This document shows, piece by piece, positions 26,079 through 33,968 of a stretch of DNA of 64,000 nt (the first letter of the stretch is position 1; every line of letters begins with the position of its first letter). The notes below the pieces were generated by a model that did no database searches, had not been told where the DNA came from, and saw only the letters and a list, made by a program, of their open reading frames with translations. The translations under genes and the position numbers were made by a program. Origin of the DNA: Streptoalloteichus hindustanus (GTDB lineage: Bacteria > Actinomycetota > Actinomycetes > Mycobacteriales > Pseudonocardiaceae). The stretch lies in contig NZ_FQVN01000009.1 in assembly GCF_900129375.1 (NCBI RefSeq), positions 186,001 through 250,000 on the forward strand, in the 5' to 3' direction.

Positions 26079-26122
26079 AAGATGTGCCCCGGACCACACC
26101 TCGTCAAGGGTCTAGACCATTG
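26079..26122 (-). promoter_or_regulatory. Chitinase promoter with DasR-responsive (dre-like) site
   Basis: On the minus strand, -35 TTGACG (26107-26102) and -10 CATCTT (26084-26079) are 17 bp apart. Directly upstream is ATGGTCTAGACCC (26120-26108), which matches the DasR consensus ACTGGTCTAGACCACT at 13 of 16 positions. DasR (GntR family) controls chitin and GlcNAc genes in Streptomyces. Confidence 0.8.
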
Positions 26123-26997
26123 GGTCACTCGAATGGCCTAACAGACTCCCGGGTCGCCCGTGGCGCCGCTCCCCTCCCGTCGTCGCCGAAACCTGGGATT
26201 CCTTGCCGGCTCGCCAAAAGCACGCGAGGCCGGCGGTTCTCCCCGCCGCCAGAACGCGATCGACAGGAACGGGAGAGAAGTTCACTGGCATGACTGGGGA
26301 AGCGGTGACCCCGAGACGCGAGAGGTGGCGGACGCAGCGCGAGCCCGCGCCACGATCCCGGTCCGAACACCGGACTCCCGTTTGTCCACTGAGGACAGTC
26401 ATGACCCGCTCCGCTTTCCCGGCAAGGCATTCCCGGCCCAGCGAGTGCTCGTTCACCCACGCCTGTCACGTCCACTCGCGCTGGACCAGCGCGGCCGCGC
26501 CCGGCGCCGCGGGCCTGCCGGCTACGCCGGACGGGTGACCCGGCTCGCTCCGGCGGAATACCTGACATCGCCGAGTCCGGTTACCGAGTCCGACCGCGCC
26601 GTTCAGGGGCCGGTTTCGCCCTCGTGTCAAATGGCTGTCCACAGCCCCGCCGAGTTGTCCACAGCCCGCGGTCGTCGCCTTTGCCGCCGGGTGGTGGGTG
26701 GATAGGCTGGTAGCGGGGCTCGCCCCCCAGGGCGGGTGGGGGCTGTCCGCCGGGAGTGCCGGGCGGGGTTGGCGGGCCCGATCGTCGAGGTCGCCGAGGC
26801 GGGCGCCGGGGGGTTGGGCCCCGGGGAGGTCCGCCGCCGTTTTGTCCCTCCCCGGGGGGTTCCCACGGTCTTCCGAGCAGCGTGATCAAATCAAGGTCTA
26901 GACCAAATAAACGCCCCGTTCGGCCTCATAACAGCCCGTCATAGTGGCGCGGTCGGAACGGGCCAGCCGCGGCGGCCGGGCGGGGCGTCGTGCCTGG
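26123..26997. other. Long gene-free stretch upstream of the chitinase gene
   Basis: No ORF here has a convincing product. Contents: two TGTCCACAGCCC direct repeats (26635 and 26656 regions, the second including the DnaA-box-like TTGTCCACA), a plus-strand promoter-like pair (TTGCCG 26681-26686, TAGGCT 26703-26708, 16-bp spacer), a purine-rich run to about 26870, and a second DasR-type site at 26892-26907. It may hold a small RNA or the remains of a lost chitin gene. Confidence 0.5.
26892..26907. promoter_or_regulatory. Orphan DasR-type (dre-like) site
   Basis: The palindromic core GGTCTAGACC (26895-26904) plus the following A equals the DasR core and matches the 16-nt consensus at 11 positions. 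No gene starts nearby in either direction: the HxlR gene ends at 26998 and nothing coding is seen to the left. Confidence 0.6.
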
Positions 26998-27636
26998 TCA
27001 GCGCGGGCGGAGCAACCCCTCCAGTCGAGCAACCGCCGCCGGGTCGCCGTCGACGGCGAGCAGGCCGGCCGCGACCGCCTCCGCCCGGTCCAGCCGACCC
27101 GCGCCGAGCCGCGCGAAGGTCAGCGGATCGCAGGCGTAGCGCACCGCGGGCTCGGCGACCTCGCCCTCCTCCACCCGCACGCCGTCCGGTCCGGCCAGCA
27201 CCCGCACGGGCACGTCGCCGACCACGAACTGGTACGCCTCCGGGCGCTCGGGCCGCCGCCCCCGCTCGACGAGCGCGGCCAGCCCCAGCACGGCCCAGCG
27301 GGGCCGGAACTCCGCGTCGTCCGGCACCTCGGGGCGCTGCCCCAGGCCGAACCGGGTGAGGGCGTAGGCGACCTCGCGCAGCCCCTCGCCGCGGTCGGTC
27401 AGCCGGTAGGGCGCGCGGATCCCGGCGCCGTCCCGCTCCACCAGGCCGGCCGCCTCCAGCGACCGGAGCCGCTCGGCCAGCAGGTTCGTGCCGATCCCCG
27501 GCAGGTCGGCGAGCAGCTCGGTGTACCGCCGGGGGCCGAGCAGGAGCTCCCGCACGACCAGCAGGGTCCAGCGGTCGCCGACGAGATCGAGCGCGTGGGC
27601 CAGCCCGCAGAACTGGCCGTAGCTCCGCTTCGCCAT
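26998..27636 (-). CDS. HxlR-type winged-helix transcriptional regulator
   Basis: The protein has 212 residues. The first ~100 are an HxlR/MarR-like winged helix (CGLAHALDLVGDRWTLLVVRELLLGPRRYTELLADLPGIGTNLLAERLRSLEAAGLVERD...YRLTDRG is the visible pattern in pieces). The C-terminal ~90 residues form a sterol-carrier-like small domain (AYQFVVGDVPVRVLAGPDGVRVEEG), a common fusion in actinobacterial HxlR proteins that may bind a lipophilic ligand. The ATG at 27636 with AAGGGG upstream is preferred to the GTG at 27642. It is monocistronic and its targets are unknown. Confidence 0.82.
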   Translation of the reverse strand: MAKRSYGQFCGLAHALDLVGDRWTLLVVRELLLGPRRYTELLADLPGIGTNLLAERLRSLEAAGLVERDGAGIRAPYRLTDRGEGLREVAYALTRFGLGQRPEVPDDAEFRPRWAVLGLAALVERGRRPERPEAYQFVVGDVPVRVLAGPDGVRVEEGEVAEPAVRYACDPLTFARLGAGRLDRAEAVAAGLLAVDGDPAAVARLEGLLRPR

Positions 27637-27744
27637 CCACACCCCTTGACGTGGTCGTCCCGGCGGCTCACGATCACTACACAGTTTTCAAGCTTAGCCA
27701 GGGCGGAGGTCGAGTCCGGTGTGTCGCCGCTGGCCCCGCCAACA

Positions 27745-27787
27745 GACCGCGCCCTGGGAGAACCTTCGTTCTCACCAGGGCGCGGTC
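27745..27787. terminator. Strong terminator downstream of upp
   Basis: GACCGCGCCCTGG (27745-27757) pairs with CCAGGGCGCGGTC (27775-27787). Inside, GAGAAC and GTTCTC close a CTTC tetraloop, with one bulged A. It lies between upp and the HxlR gene, both on the minus strand. Confidence 0.85.
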
Positions 27788-27794
27788 GGTGTCG

Positions 27795-27857
27795 GGACCG
27801 ACGGGACCAACAGGGCCGACAGGGTCGACAGGACCAACAGGGTCGACGGGACCGACT
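27795..27857. repeat. Seven 9-nt tandem repeats just past the upp stop
   Basis: Seven consecutive 9-mers of the form GGRCCRACR (GGACCGACG, GGACCAACA, GGGCCGACA, GGGTCGACA, GGACCAACA, GGGTCGACG, GGACCGACT) end 8 nt from the upp stop codon. Read on the plus strand they would encode a collagen-like Gly-Pro/Ser-Thr run, but no gene is supported there. Confidence 0.75.
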
Positions 27858-27865
27858 CGGGCCGG

Positions 27866-28489
27866 TCAGACCGAGCCGTACTGGCGGTCGCCGGCGTCGC
27901 CCAGCCCCGGAACGATGTAGCCGGAGTCGTTGAGCCGCTCGTCAACGCTGGCGGTCACCACCCGCACCGGCAGCCCGGAGTCCTCCAACAGCTGGATGCC
28001 CTCGGGCGCGGCCAGCGCCACGACCGCCGTCACGTCGGTCGCCCCGCGGTTGGCGAGCAGCCGGATGGTGTGGACCATCGACCCGCCGGTGGCCAGCATC
28101 GGGTCCAGCACGAGCACCGGCCGGTCGGACAGGTCCTCCGGCAGCGACTCCATGTACGGGGTCGGCTGCAGGGTCTCCTCGTCCCTGGCCAGGCCGACGA
28201 AGCCCATCTGCGCGTCCGGGATGAGCTTGTGCGCCTGGTCGGCCATGCCCAGGCCGGCGCGCAGCACCGGCACCAGCAGCGGCGGGTTGGCCAGGCGGTA
28301 GCCGTCCGTGCGGGCCACCGGGGTGTGGATGCGCTCAATCCGCACGGGCGCGTCCCGCATCGCCTCGTAGATCAGCATCACGGTCAGCTCATGCAGGGCC
28401 GCGCGGAACGCGGCGCTGTCCGTACGGGCGTCCCGCATGGTGGTCAGCCGCGCCCTAGCCAGCGGGTGTTCGACGACGAGCACGTCCAT
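27866..28489 (-). CDS. upp: Uracil phosphoribosyltransferase
   Basis: The protein has 207 residues, the normal length. It makes UMP from uracil and PRPP. The PRPP-binding motif [14 protein letters not shown] (125-138), the [12 protein letters not shown] loop (about 71-82) and the C-terminal uracil-binding [15 protein letters not shown] are all intact. An ATG start gives the typical [20 protein letters not shown] opening; a -10-like TACCGT (28503-28498) ends 8 nt before it, so the leader is at most a base or two. It salvages uracil released by DeoA and Cdd products. M. tuberculosis has upp at the same place after pmmB. Confidence 0.96.
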   Translation of the reverse strand: MDVLVVEHPLARARLTTMRDARTDSAAFRAALHELTVMLIYEAMRDAPVRIERIHTPVARTDGYRLANPPLLVPVLRAGLGMADQAHKLIPDAQMGFVGLARDEETLQPTPYMESLPEDLSDRPVLVLDPMLATGGSMVHTIRLLANRGATDVTAVVALAAPEGIQLLEDSGLPVRVVTASVDERLNDSGYIVPGLGDAGDRQYGSV

Positions 28490-28520
28490 GGGCGAGAACG
28501 GTAACCGGAAGGAACACGTC

Positions 28521-29180
28521 TTGTACGAATCGATCTATCGCCAGGCCCGCGAACGCGTGACGGAGATCGCCGCCGGCCTGGACGAGCGGGAGCTCGGCCT
28601 GACCGTGGCCGCCTGTCCGGAGTGGACGGTGCGGGACGTGCTGGCGCACGTGGTCGGGGTCGCGGCCGACGTCGTCAACGGGGAGATGGCGGGCCGGCCG
28701 GGTCCGGAGTGGACGGCCAGGCAGGTGGCGCAGCGGCGCGACCGGACGGTCGCCGAGCTCGTCGCGGAGTGGGACCGGTACGCCGAGGGCGCCGAGGCCG
28801 TGCTGGCGGCCGGCCCGCCCCTCCCCCTGCTGGCCCACGACCTGGTCCAGCACGAGGGCGACCTGCTGGGCGCGCTGGGCAGGGGTCGTCCGCCGCGGAC
28901 CGCGTGGGAGCCGATGCTGGACAACGTGCTGACCGGTCTGGGGAAGCGCCCCGACCTGCCCGGCGCGCTGACCGTGCTGCTCGACGGCCGACGGCGGCAG
29001 GTCGGCGACGGCGTGCCGCTGGCCGAGCTGGATGTCGACGGCTACGACCTGTACCGGGCCGTGTTCGGCCGGCGCAGCCGCGCCCAGATGGCCGGCTGGG
29101 CCTGGCTCGGCGAGGCCGGCCCATTCCTCGACCTGATCGCGGTCTTCCCGCCCCGCGCGGACGATCTCGTGGAGGCCTGA
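28521..29180 (+). CDS. Mycothiol-dependent maleylpyruvate isomerase-like (DinB fold) protein
   Basis: The protein has 219 residues starting at TTG 28521, with GGAAGGA 7 nt upstream; an ATG at 28491 lacks one and nearly touches the divergent upp start. The N-terminal helices ([45 protein letters not shown]) and [18 protein letters not shown] are the MDMPI_N/DinB pattern, with His residues placed as the metal ligands of mycothiol-dependent enzymes. Family members use mycothiol as cofactor in isomerase or transferase reactions, but the substrate of this one is unknown. It is divergent from upp and followed by deoC. Confidence 0.78.
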   Translation: MYESIYRQARERVTEIAAGLDERELGLTVAACPEWTVRDVLAHVVGVAADVVNGEMAGRPGPEWTARQVAQRRDRTVAELVAEWDRYAEGAEAVLAAGPPLPLLAHDLVQHEGDLLGALGRGRPPRTAWEPMLDNVLTGLGKRPDLPGALTVLLDGRRRQVGDGVPLAELDVDGYDLYRAVFGRRSRAQMAGWAWLGEAGPFLDLIAVFPPRADDLVEA

Positions 29181-29243
29181 GCGGGGTCGTCGCCGCCCGC
29201 TCGGCGGGCGGCGAGGCCTGGTGGGCGGCCTAGACTCACCGCC

Positions 29244-30251
29244 ATGGGTGTCCCGTCCACAACGGCGTCGGCGGTGTCGACGGCGTCGGCAGCGGGGGCG
29301 GTCAGCGCGCAGCTGCCCGCCCACCTCGCCGACGCCATCCGCGACGACGCCGCGTTGCGTCGTTTCCTGCACGGCCTGCCCGGCGTCGACCAGGTCGGCC
29401 TGGAGCAGCGCGCCGCCGGCCTGGCCACGCGCAGCGTCAAGAAGGCCGCGAAGCTGTGGGCGATCGACACGGCGATCCGGATGGTCGACCTGACCACGCT
29501 GGAGGGCGCCGACACACCGGGCAAGGTGCGGTCGCTGTGCGCCAAGGCGCGGCGCCCCGACCCGGAGCGGCCCGAGGCGCCCGGGGTCGCCGCCGTGTGC
29601 GTCTACCCCGACCTGGTCGAGGTGGCCGTCGCCGAGCTGGCCGGCACCGGGGTCGGCGTGGCCAGCGTGGCGACCGCGTTCCCGTCCGGCCGGTCCTCGC
29701 GCCAGGTGAAGCTGGCCGACACGCGGCTGGCCGTGGAGGCCGGCGCCACCGAGGTCGACATGGTGATCGACCGGGGCGCGTTCCTGTCCGGCCGGTACGG
29801 CGAGGTCTTCGAGGAGATCGTCGCGGTGCGCGCGGCCTGCGGCGACGCGCACCTGAAGGTCATCCTGGAGACCGGCGAGCTGGCGACCTACGACAACGTG
29901 CGGCGCGCCTCCTGGCTGGCGCTGCTGGCCGGCGCCGACTTCGTCAAGACCTCCACCGGCAAGGTCTCGCCCGCCGCGACGCTGCCGGTGACCCACCTGA
30001 TGCTGGGGGCGGTGCGGGACTGGCACGCCCAGACCGGCGAGGCGCGCGGCGTGAAGCCGGCCGGCGGCATCCGCACCACCAAGGACGCCGTGCGCTACCT
30101 GGTGGCGGTGCACGAGGTCGCCGGGCCGAGGTGGCTAGACCCGCACCTGTTCCGGTTCGGCGCCTCCAGCCTGCTCAACGACCTGCTGATGCAGCGGCGC
30201 ACCCAGCTTGAGGGCCGCTACAGCGGCCCGGACTACGTGACGGTGGACTGA
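29244..30251 (+). CDS. deoC: Deoxyribose-phosphate aldolase
   Basis: The protein has 335 residues, longer than E. coli DeoC, with a ~35-residue Ala/Ser-rich N-terminal extension. It cleaves 2-deoxyribose-5-phosphate to glyceraldehyde-3-phosphate and acetaldehyde. The Schiff-base lysine lies in DFVKTSTGK (Lys235), with the conserved MVIDRG and LKVILETGEL strands and KPAGGIRTTKDA phosphate loop. The ATG at 29244 follows TAGACT (29231-29236) by 7 nt without a Shine-Dalgarno, so the mRNA is probably leaderless. Two aldehyde dehydrogenase genes follow in an operon, a sensible partner for the acetaldehyde product. Confidence 0.93.
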   Translation: MGVPSTTASAVSTASAAGAVSAQLPAHLADAIRDDAALRRFLHGLPGVDQVGLEQRAAGLATRSVKKAAKLWAIDTAIRMVDLTTLEGADTPGKVRSLCAKARRPDPERPEAPGVAAVCVYPDLVEVAVAELAGTGVGVASVATAFPSGRSSRQVKLADTRLAVEAGATEVDMVIDRGAFLSGRYGEVFEEIVAVRAACGDAHLKVILETGELATYDNVRRASWLALLAGADFVKTSTGKVSPAATLPVTHLMLGAVRDWHAQTGEARGVKPAGGIRTTKDAVRYLVAVHEVAGPRWLDPHLFRFGASSLLNDLLMQRRTQLEGRYSGPDYVTVD

Positions 30252-30253
30252 GG

Positions 30254-31714
30254 ATGACGAGCAACGTCTGGGAGTACGCCCCGGCGCCGGAGTCGCGCGA
30301 CATCGCGAACCTGCGGCCGAACTACCGGATGTTCGTCGACGGCGAGTTCGTCGACGGCGCCGGCGAACCGCTGAAGACGGTCAACCCGGCCACCGAGGAG
30401 GTGCTCGCCGAGGTCGCCACCGCCGACGCGTCCGACGTGGACCGCGCGGTGCGGGCGGCCCGGCGCGCGCAGGAGACCGTGTGGGGCCGGATGCCGGGCA
30501 GCGAACGGGCGAAGTACCTGTTCCGCGTCGCCCGGCTGATCCAGGAGCGCGGCAGGGAGCTGGCCGTGCTGGAGACGCTGGACAACGGCAAGCCGATCAA
30601 GGAGTCGCGCGACGTCGACGTGCCGACCGCGGCCGCGCACTTCTTCCATCACGCCGGCTGGGCGGACAAGCTCGCCTACGCCGGCTACGGCCCCGACCCG
30701 CGCCCGGTCGGCGTGGCCGGCCAGGTCATCCCGTGGAACTTCCCGCTGCTGATGGCCGCGTGGAAGATCGCGCCGGCGCTGGCGTGCGGCAACACCGTGG
30801 TGCTGAAGCCGGCCGAGACCACCCCGCTGACCGCGTTGGCGCTCGGCGAGATCCTGCAGCAGGCGGAACTGCCGCCGGGCGTGGTGAACATCCTGCCCGG
30901 CGCCGGCGACGTGGGCGCCCGGCTGGTGCGGCACGAGGGGATCGACAAGGTCGCCTTCACCGGGTCCACCGAGGTGGGCAAGGAGATCCAGCGCGCGGTC
31001 GCCGGCACCGGCAAGCGGCTCACGCTGGAGCTGGGCGGCAAGGCCGCGAACATCGTGTTCGACGACGCCCCGCTGGACCAGGCGGTCGAGGGCGTCGTCA
31101 ACGGGATCTTCTTCAACCAGGGCCACGTCTGCTGCGCCGGCTCGCGGCTGCTGGTGCAGGAGTCGATCGCCGACGAGCTGCTGGAGCGGTTGCGGCAGCG
31201 GGTGACCACGCTGCGGCTGGGCGACCCGCTGGACAAGAACACCGACGTGGGCGCGATCAACTCCCGCGCGCAGCTGGAGCGCATCCGCGAGCTGGCCGCG
31301 GCCGGCGACGCCGAGGGCGCGCAGCGCTGGACCAGCCCGTGCCCGGTGCCGGAGAAGGGTTTCTTCTTCGCCCCCACGGTGTTCTCCAACGTGCACCAGG
31401 CGATGCGGATCGCCCGCGAGGAGATCTTCGGCCCGGTGCTGTCGGTGCTCACCTTCCGCACACCGGACGAGGCGGTGGCCAAGGCCAACAACACCCCCTA
31501 CGGGCTGTCGGCCGGGATCTGGACCGAGAAGGGCTCCCGGATTCTCTGGATGGCGCAACGGATGCGCGCCGGCGTGGTGTGGGCGAACACGTTCAACCGG
31601 TTCGACCCGACCGCGCCGTTCGGCGGGTACCGGGAGTCGGGCTTCGGCCGCGAGGGCGGCCGCGCCGGCCTGGAGGCGTACCTCGCCAGCGGTGACGAGG
31701 GGGCGGGGATCTGA
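30254..31714 (+). CDS. Aldehyde dehydrogenase (catalytic)
   Basis: The protein has 486 residues, a full-length NAD(P)-dependent aldehyde dehydrogenase. It has VIPWNFPL, the GSTEVGKEI cofactor turn, catalytic Glu259 in LELGGKAANIVFDDA, catalytic Cys293 in FFNQGHVCCAGSR and the C-terminal FGGYRESGFGREGG. It starts 2 nt after deoC and its stop overlaps the next gene (TGATG). The likely role is to oxidise acetaldehyde from the DeoC reaction; a wider substrate range is possible. The sequence resembles the first half of ALDH16-type proteins, consistent with the truncated partner encoded next. Confidence 0.92.
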   Translation: MTSNVWEYAPAPESRDIANLRPNYRMFVDGEFVDGAGEPLKTVNPATEEVLAEVATADASDVDRAVRAARRAQETVWGRMPGSERAKYLFRVARLIQERGRELAVLETLDNGKPIKESRDVDVPTAAAHFFHHAGWADKLAYAGYGPDPRPVGVAGQVIPWNFPLLMAAWKIAPALACGNTVVLKPAETTPLTALALGEILQQAELPPGVVNILPGAGDVGARLVRHEGIDKVAFTGSTEVGKEIQRAVAGTGKRLTLELGGKAANIVFDDAPLDQAVEGVVNGIFFNQGHVCCAGSRLLVQESIADELLERLRQRVTTLRLGDPLDKNTDVGAINSRAQLERIRELAAAGDAEGAQRWTSPCPVPEKGFFFAPTVFSNVHQAMRIAREEIFGPVLSVLTFRTPDEAVAKANNTPYGLSAGIWTEKGSRILWMAQRMRAGVVWANTFNRFDPTAPFGGYRESGFGREGGRAGLEAYLASGDEGAGI

Positions 31715-32703
31715 TGGGGCGCAACGGAAACAGCGGCAGGAACGACGAGAACGCCAAGCAGGGCAAGAACGTCCGGGACGGCGAGCGCGGCGGGCACACC
31801 GGCCACGCCGGGCACACCGGACACGCCGCGCCCGCGGCCGACGGCCGGCTGCCGGTGGCGAAGACCTACAAGCTGTACGTGGGCGGGGCGTTCCCCCGCT
31901 CCGAGTCCGGTCGGGTGTACCAGGTGACGGACACGAAGGGCCGATTCCTGGCCAACGCCGCGCAGGCCTCCCGCAAGGACGCGCGGGACGCGGTCGTCGC
32001 GGCGCGCAAGGCGTTCCCGAAGTGGTCGGGCGCCACGGCCTACAACCGGGGCCAGGTGCTCTACCGGGTCGCCGAGATGCTGGAGGGCCGGCGGGAGCAG
32101 TTCGTCGCCGAGGTCGCCGCCGCCGAGGGCGTGTCGACCAAGCGCGCGCAGGCGGACGTGGACGCGGCGATCGACCGCTGGGTCTGGTACGCCGGCTGGA
32201 CCGACAAGGTCTCGACGGTGCTCGGCGCGGCCAACCCGGTCGCCGGGCCGTACTTCTGCTTCAGCGTGCCGGAGCCGACCGGGGTCGTCGGCGTGCTCGC
32301 GCCGCGGGCCTCGTCGCTGCTGGGCCTGGTGAGCGTGGTCGCGCCGGTGATCGCCACCGGCAACACCTGCGTGGTGGTGGCGAGCGAGGAGCGGCCGCTG
32401 CCCGCGGTGACCCTGGGCGAGGTGCTGGCCACCTCGGACCTGCCGGGGGGCGTGGTGAACCTGCTGACCGGCCGCGCCGCCGAGCTGGCGCCGTGGCTGG
32501 CCGCGCACGGCGACGTCAACGCGCTCGACCTGTGCGGCGCCCCGGAGGGCCTGCGGGCGGACCTGGAACGCGCCGCGGCCGACACGGTGAAGCGCGTGGT
32601 GCGGGCCCCGGCCGCCGAGCCGGACTGGACGCGTCAGCCCGACATCGGCCGGCTGCGGGCCTTCCTGGAGACCAAGACGGTCTGGCACCCCACCGGCGTC
32701 TGA
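31714..32703 (+). CDS. Truncated aldehyde dehydrogenase-like protein (probable non-catalytic partner)
   Basis: The protein has 329 residues and overlaps the upstream catalytic ALDH gene by one base (TGATG). After a charged, Gly/His-rich N-terminus (GHTGHAGHTGHA, about 27-38) it follows the ALDH cofactor domain (YKLYVGGAFPRSESGR, DAVVAARKAFPKWSG, VVGVLAPRASSLLGLV), but the catalytic Glu and Cys motifs and the whole C-terminal catalytic domain are absent; it ends shortly after the ALDLCG region. It therefore cannot be an ordinary dehydrogenase. The pairing recalls ALDH16, where an active and an inactive ALDH domain are fused. A structural or regulatory subunit is inferred. Confidence 0.8.
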   Translation: MGRNGNSGRNDENAKQGKNVRDGERGGHTGHAGHTGHAAPAADGRLPVAKTYKLYVGGAFPRSESGRVYQVTDTKGRFLANAAQASRKDARDAVVAARKAFPKWSGATAYNRGQVLYRVAEMLEGRREQFVAEVAAAEGVSTKRAQADVDAAIDRWVWYAGWTDKVSTVLGAANPVAGPYFCFSVPEPTGVVGVLAPRASSLLGLVSVVAPVIATGNTCVVVASEERPLPAVTLGEVLATSDLPGGVVNLLTGRAAELAPWLAAHGDVNALDLCGAPEGLRADLERAAADTVKRVVRAPAAEPDWTRQPDIGRLRAFLETKTVWHPTGV

Positions 32704-32716
32704 GAACGACCGACCG

Positions 32717-32762
32717 ACGCCGCTCGCCGCGTCACGCGCTCGCGTGGCGCGGCGAGCGGCGT
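32717..32762. terminator. Terminator after the deoC-ALDH operon
   Basis: ACGCCGCTCGCCGCG (32717-32731) pairs with CGCGGCGAGCGGCGT (32748-32762), with an inner CACG/CGTG pairing around the loop. It lies 14 nt beyond the last stop codon. Confidence 0.85.
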
Positions 32763-32832
32763 GTCAGCCGGCACGCCGACAGCGCCTGTGCCGTCGTCCC
32801 GTCACCGCTTCACCCGTTGCCACGCGCGGGAA

Positions 32833-33414
32833 TCAGCGGATGCGCCAGTCCAACCGGCCGTCCCAGGTGACCGACGGCTCGCAGTGGCCGACCCGGGAAC
32901 CCGTCTCCAGCGACTCGACGATCTCGTCGAGCATCGCGGTCAGGCTCGGCCACTCCGGCTTGAGCACCTGGCACAGCTCGTGGTCCCACTCCAGCACGCA
33001 GCCGCGCGCCGCGCCCGGTCTCAGGTCGACCACCAGGTCGTCGCCGCAGCCGTCGAACGCTATCGGCACCCAGGCGGGGTGGTAGCTGAACCCCGCGTCC
33101 CCGGCCTCGGGGTCGCAGTCCGGCTCGTCCCACCTATCCCGCCACGTCTTGCGCCAGGACCGCCACGAGTCCAGTGCGCCCGTCACCGAGTAAGGGGTGT
33201 AGAACGGCGGGAACAGCTCGGCGAACACGCCGTCCTCCGTCCCGTCGCAGGACCGCCACCACTCCCGTAACTCGGTGGGCAGCCGCTCTTCCAGCTCCCG
33301 CTCCAACGCGTCGATGTCCGCGTCGGCCGCTCCCGGCCGTATCACCTCGTACGTCGTTGGTGCGTGCTCGCCGAGCCAGCCGAGCAGGCGGGCCCAGCTC
33401 TCCGTCACGCCCAT
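32833..33414 (-). CDS. SMI1/KNR4 family protein
   Basis: The protein has 193 residues from ATG 33414 (GGGAGCTGGGAA upstream). The sequence fits the SMI1/KNR4 (SUKH) fold: DIDALERELEERLPTELREWWRSCDGTEDG near the N-terminus, WVPIAFDGCGDDLVVDLRPGAARGCVLEWDHE in the middle and a C-terminal helix SLTAMLDEIVESLETG. SUKH proteins are frequently immunity proteins against polymorphic or contact-dependent toxins, but many also have unknown housekeeping roles. It is divergent from the ESX-type genes that start at 33616, which makes an immunity or regulatory link worth testing. No toxin gene is obvious. Confidence 0.82.
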   Translation of the reverse strand: MGVTESWARLLGWLGEHAPTTYEVIRPGAADADIDALERELEERLPTELREWWRSCDGTEDGVFAELFPPFYTPYSVTGALDSWRSWRKTWRDRWDEPDCDPEAGDAGFSYHPAWVPIAFDGCGDDLVVDLRPGAARGCVLEWDHELCQVLKPEWPSLTAMLDEIVESLETGSRVGHCEPSVTWDGRLDWRIR

Positions 33415-33615
33415 GGGATCATGTTCCCAGCTCCCGGGCCGTTTCCGCTGCCGCCAACACGGCGGTGACAGACGGGCCATCTGGGCGAAGTCGGACACGC
33501 CGGACGGTCGCTTCCGCCAAGCTGAGGAACCACCGGGGGACGCCACGCGTCGAAGGGCGCGCGGCACCCCGTCGCACCGCGAGGCACGTGGCGAGCGAAA
33601 GGCGCAGGGAACAAC

Positions 33616-33942
33616 ATGGGGGAACAGGGCTTCGGCGTCGTCGAGGAGGCGCTCGAGACCTACGCCGGGCGGGTGCCGGGACTGGCCGACGAACTCGGCA
33701 AGGTCGGGTCGTCCACTCTGAACGGCGCGACCTCCCTGCCGGCCGACTGCTTCGGCAAGCTCGGCCAGGAGGTCGGGTTGCACGGGGCGTTCCAGCAGGC
33801 GGTCCAGGCCCAGGTCGACAGCCTCAGGGCGATCTCGTCGGGACTGGACGGGCTGGCCGGCGCGGTCCGGGGCGCGCTCGGCACGTACCGCCAGCAGGAC
33901 GCCGACACCGCGCAGGCGATGAAGCGCGCGGGTCGGGTCTGA
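33616..33942 (+). CDS. EspC-like type VII secretion substrate
   Basis: The protein has 108 residues, predicted to be almost entirely alpha-helical. It resembles the EspC/T7SS ESX-associated family: an N-terminal helix (EEALETYAGRVPGLADELGKV), a central segment and a C-terminal ALGTYRQQDADTAQAMKRAG. YRQQD (91-95) fits the YxxxD/E export signal of ESX substrates. It is the first gene of a run with a WXG-NlpC/P60 protein (26 nt downstream) and two YbaB-like proteins. Export by an ESX system encoded elsewhere is inferred. The ATG has GCGCAGGGAA upstream, a modest Shine-Dalgarno. Confidence 0.75.
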   Translation: MGEQGFGVVEEALETYAGRVPGLADELGKVGSSTLNGATSLPADCFGKLGQEVGLHGAFQQAVQAQVDSLRAISSGLDGLAGAVRGALGTYRQQDADTAQAMKRAGRV

Positions 33943-33968
33943 CCGGACCACGGTGACGGGGAGGAACG

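Noticed and set aside
26160..26705. A 181-codon plus-strand ORF in the gap beside the chitinase gene
   Set aside because: Low-complexity Arg/Ser/Pro product, no ribosome binding site, and codon positions without the strong third-base G+C of real genes here.
27651..27920. Collagen-like Gly-Pro-Thr ORF on the plus strand
   Set aside because: The repeats come from the 9-nt array; the frame has no ribosome binding site and runs antisense into upp.
31714..32703. Truncated ALDH as a pseudogene or frameshift
   Set aside because: The frame is open and translationally coupled, has normal codon use and ends cleanly before a strong terminator. No remains of the missing C-terminal domain follow in any frame.
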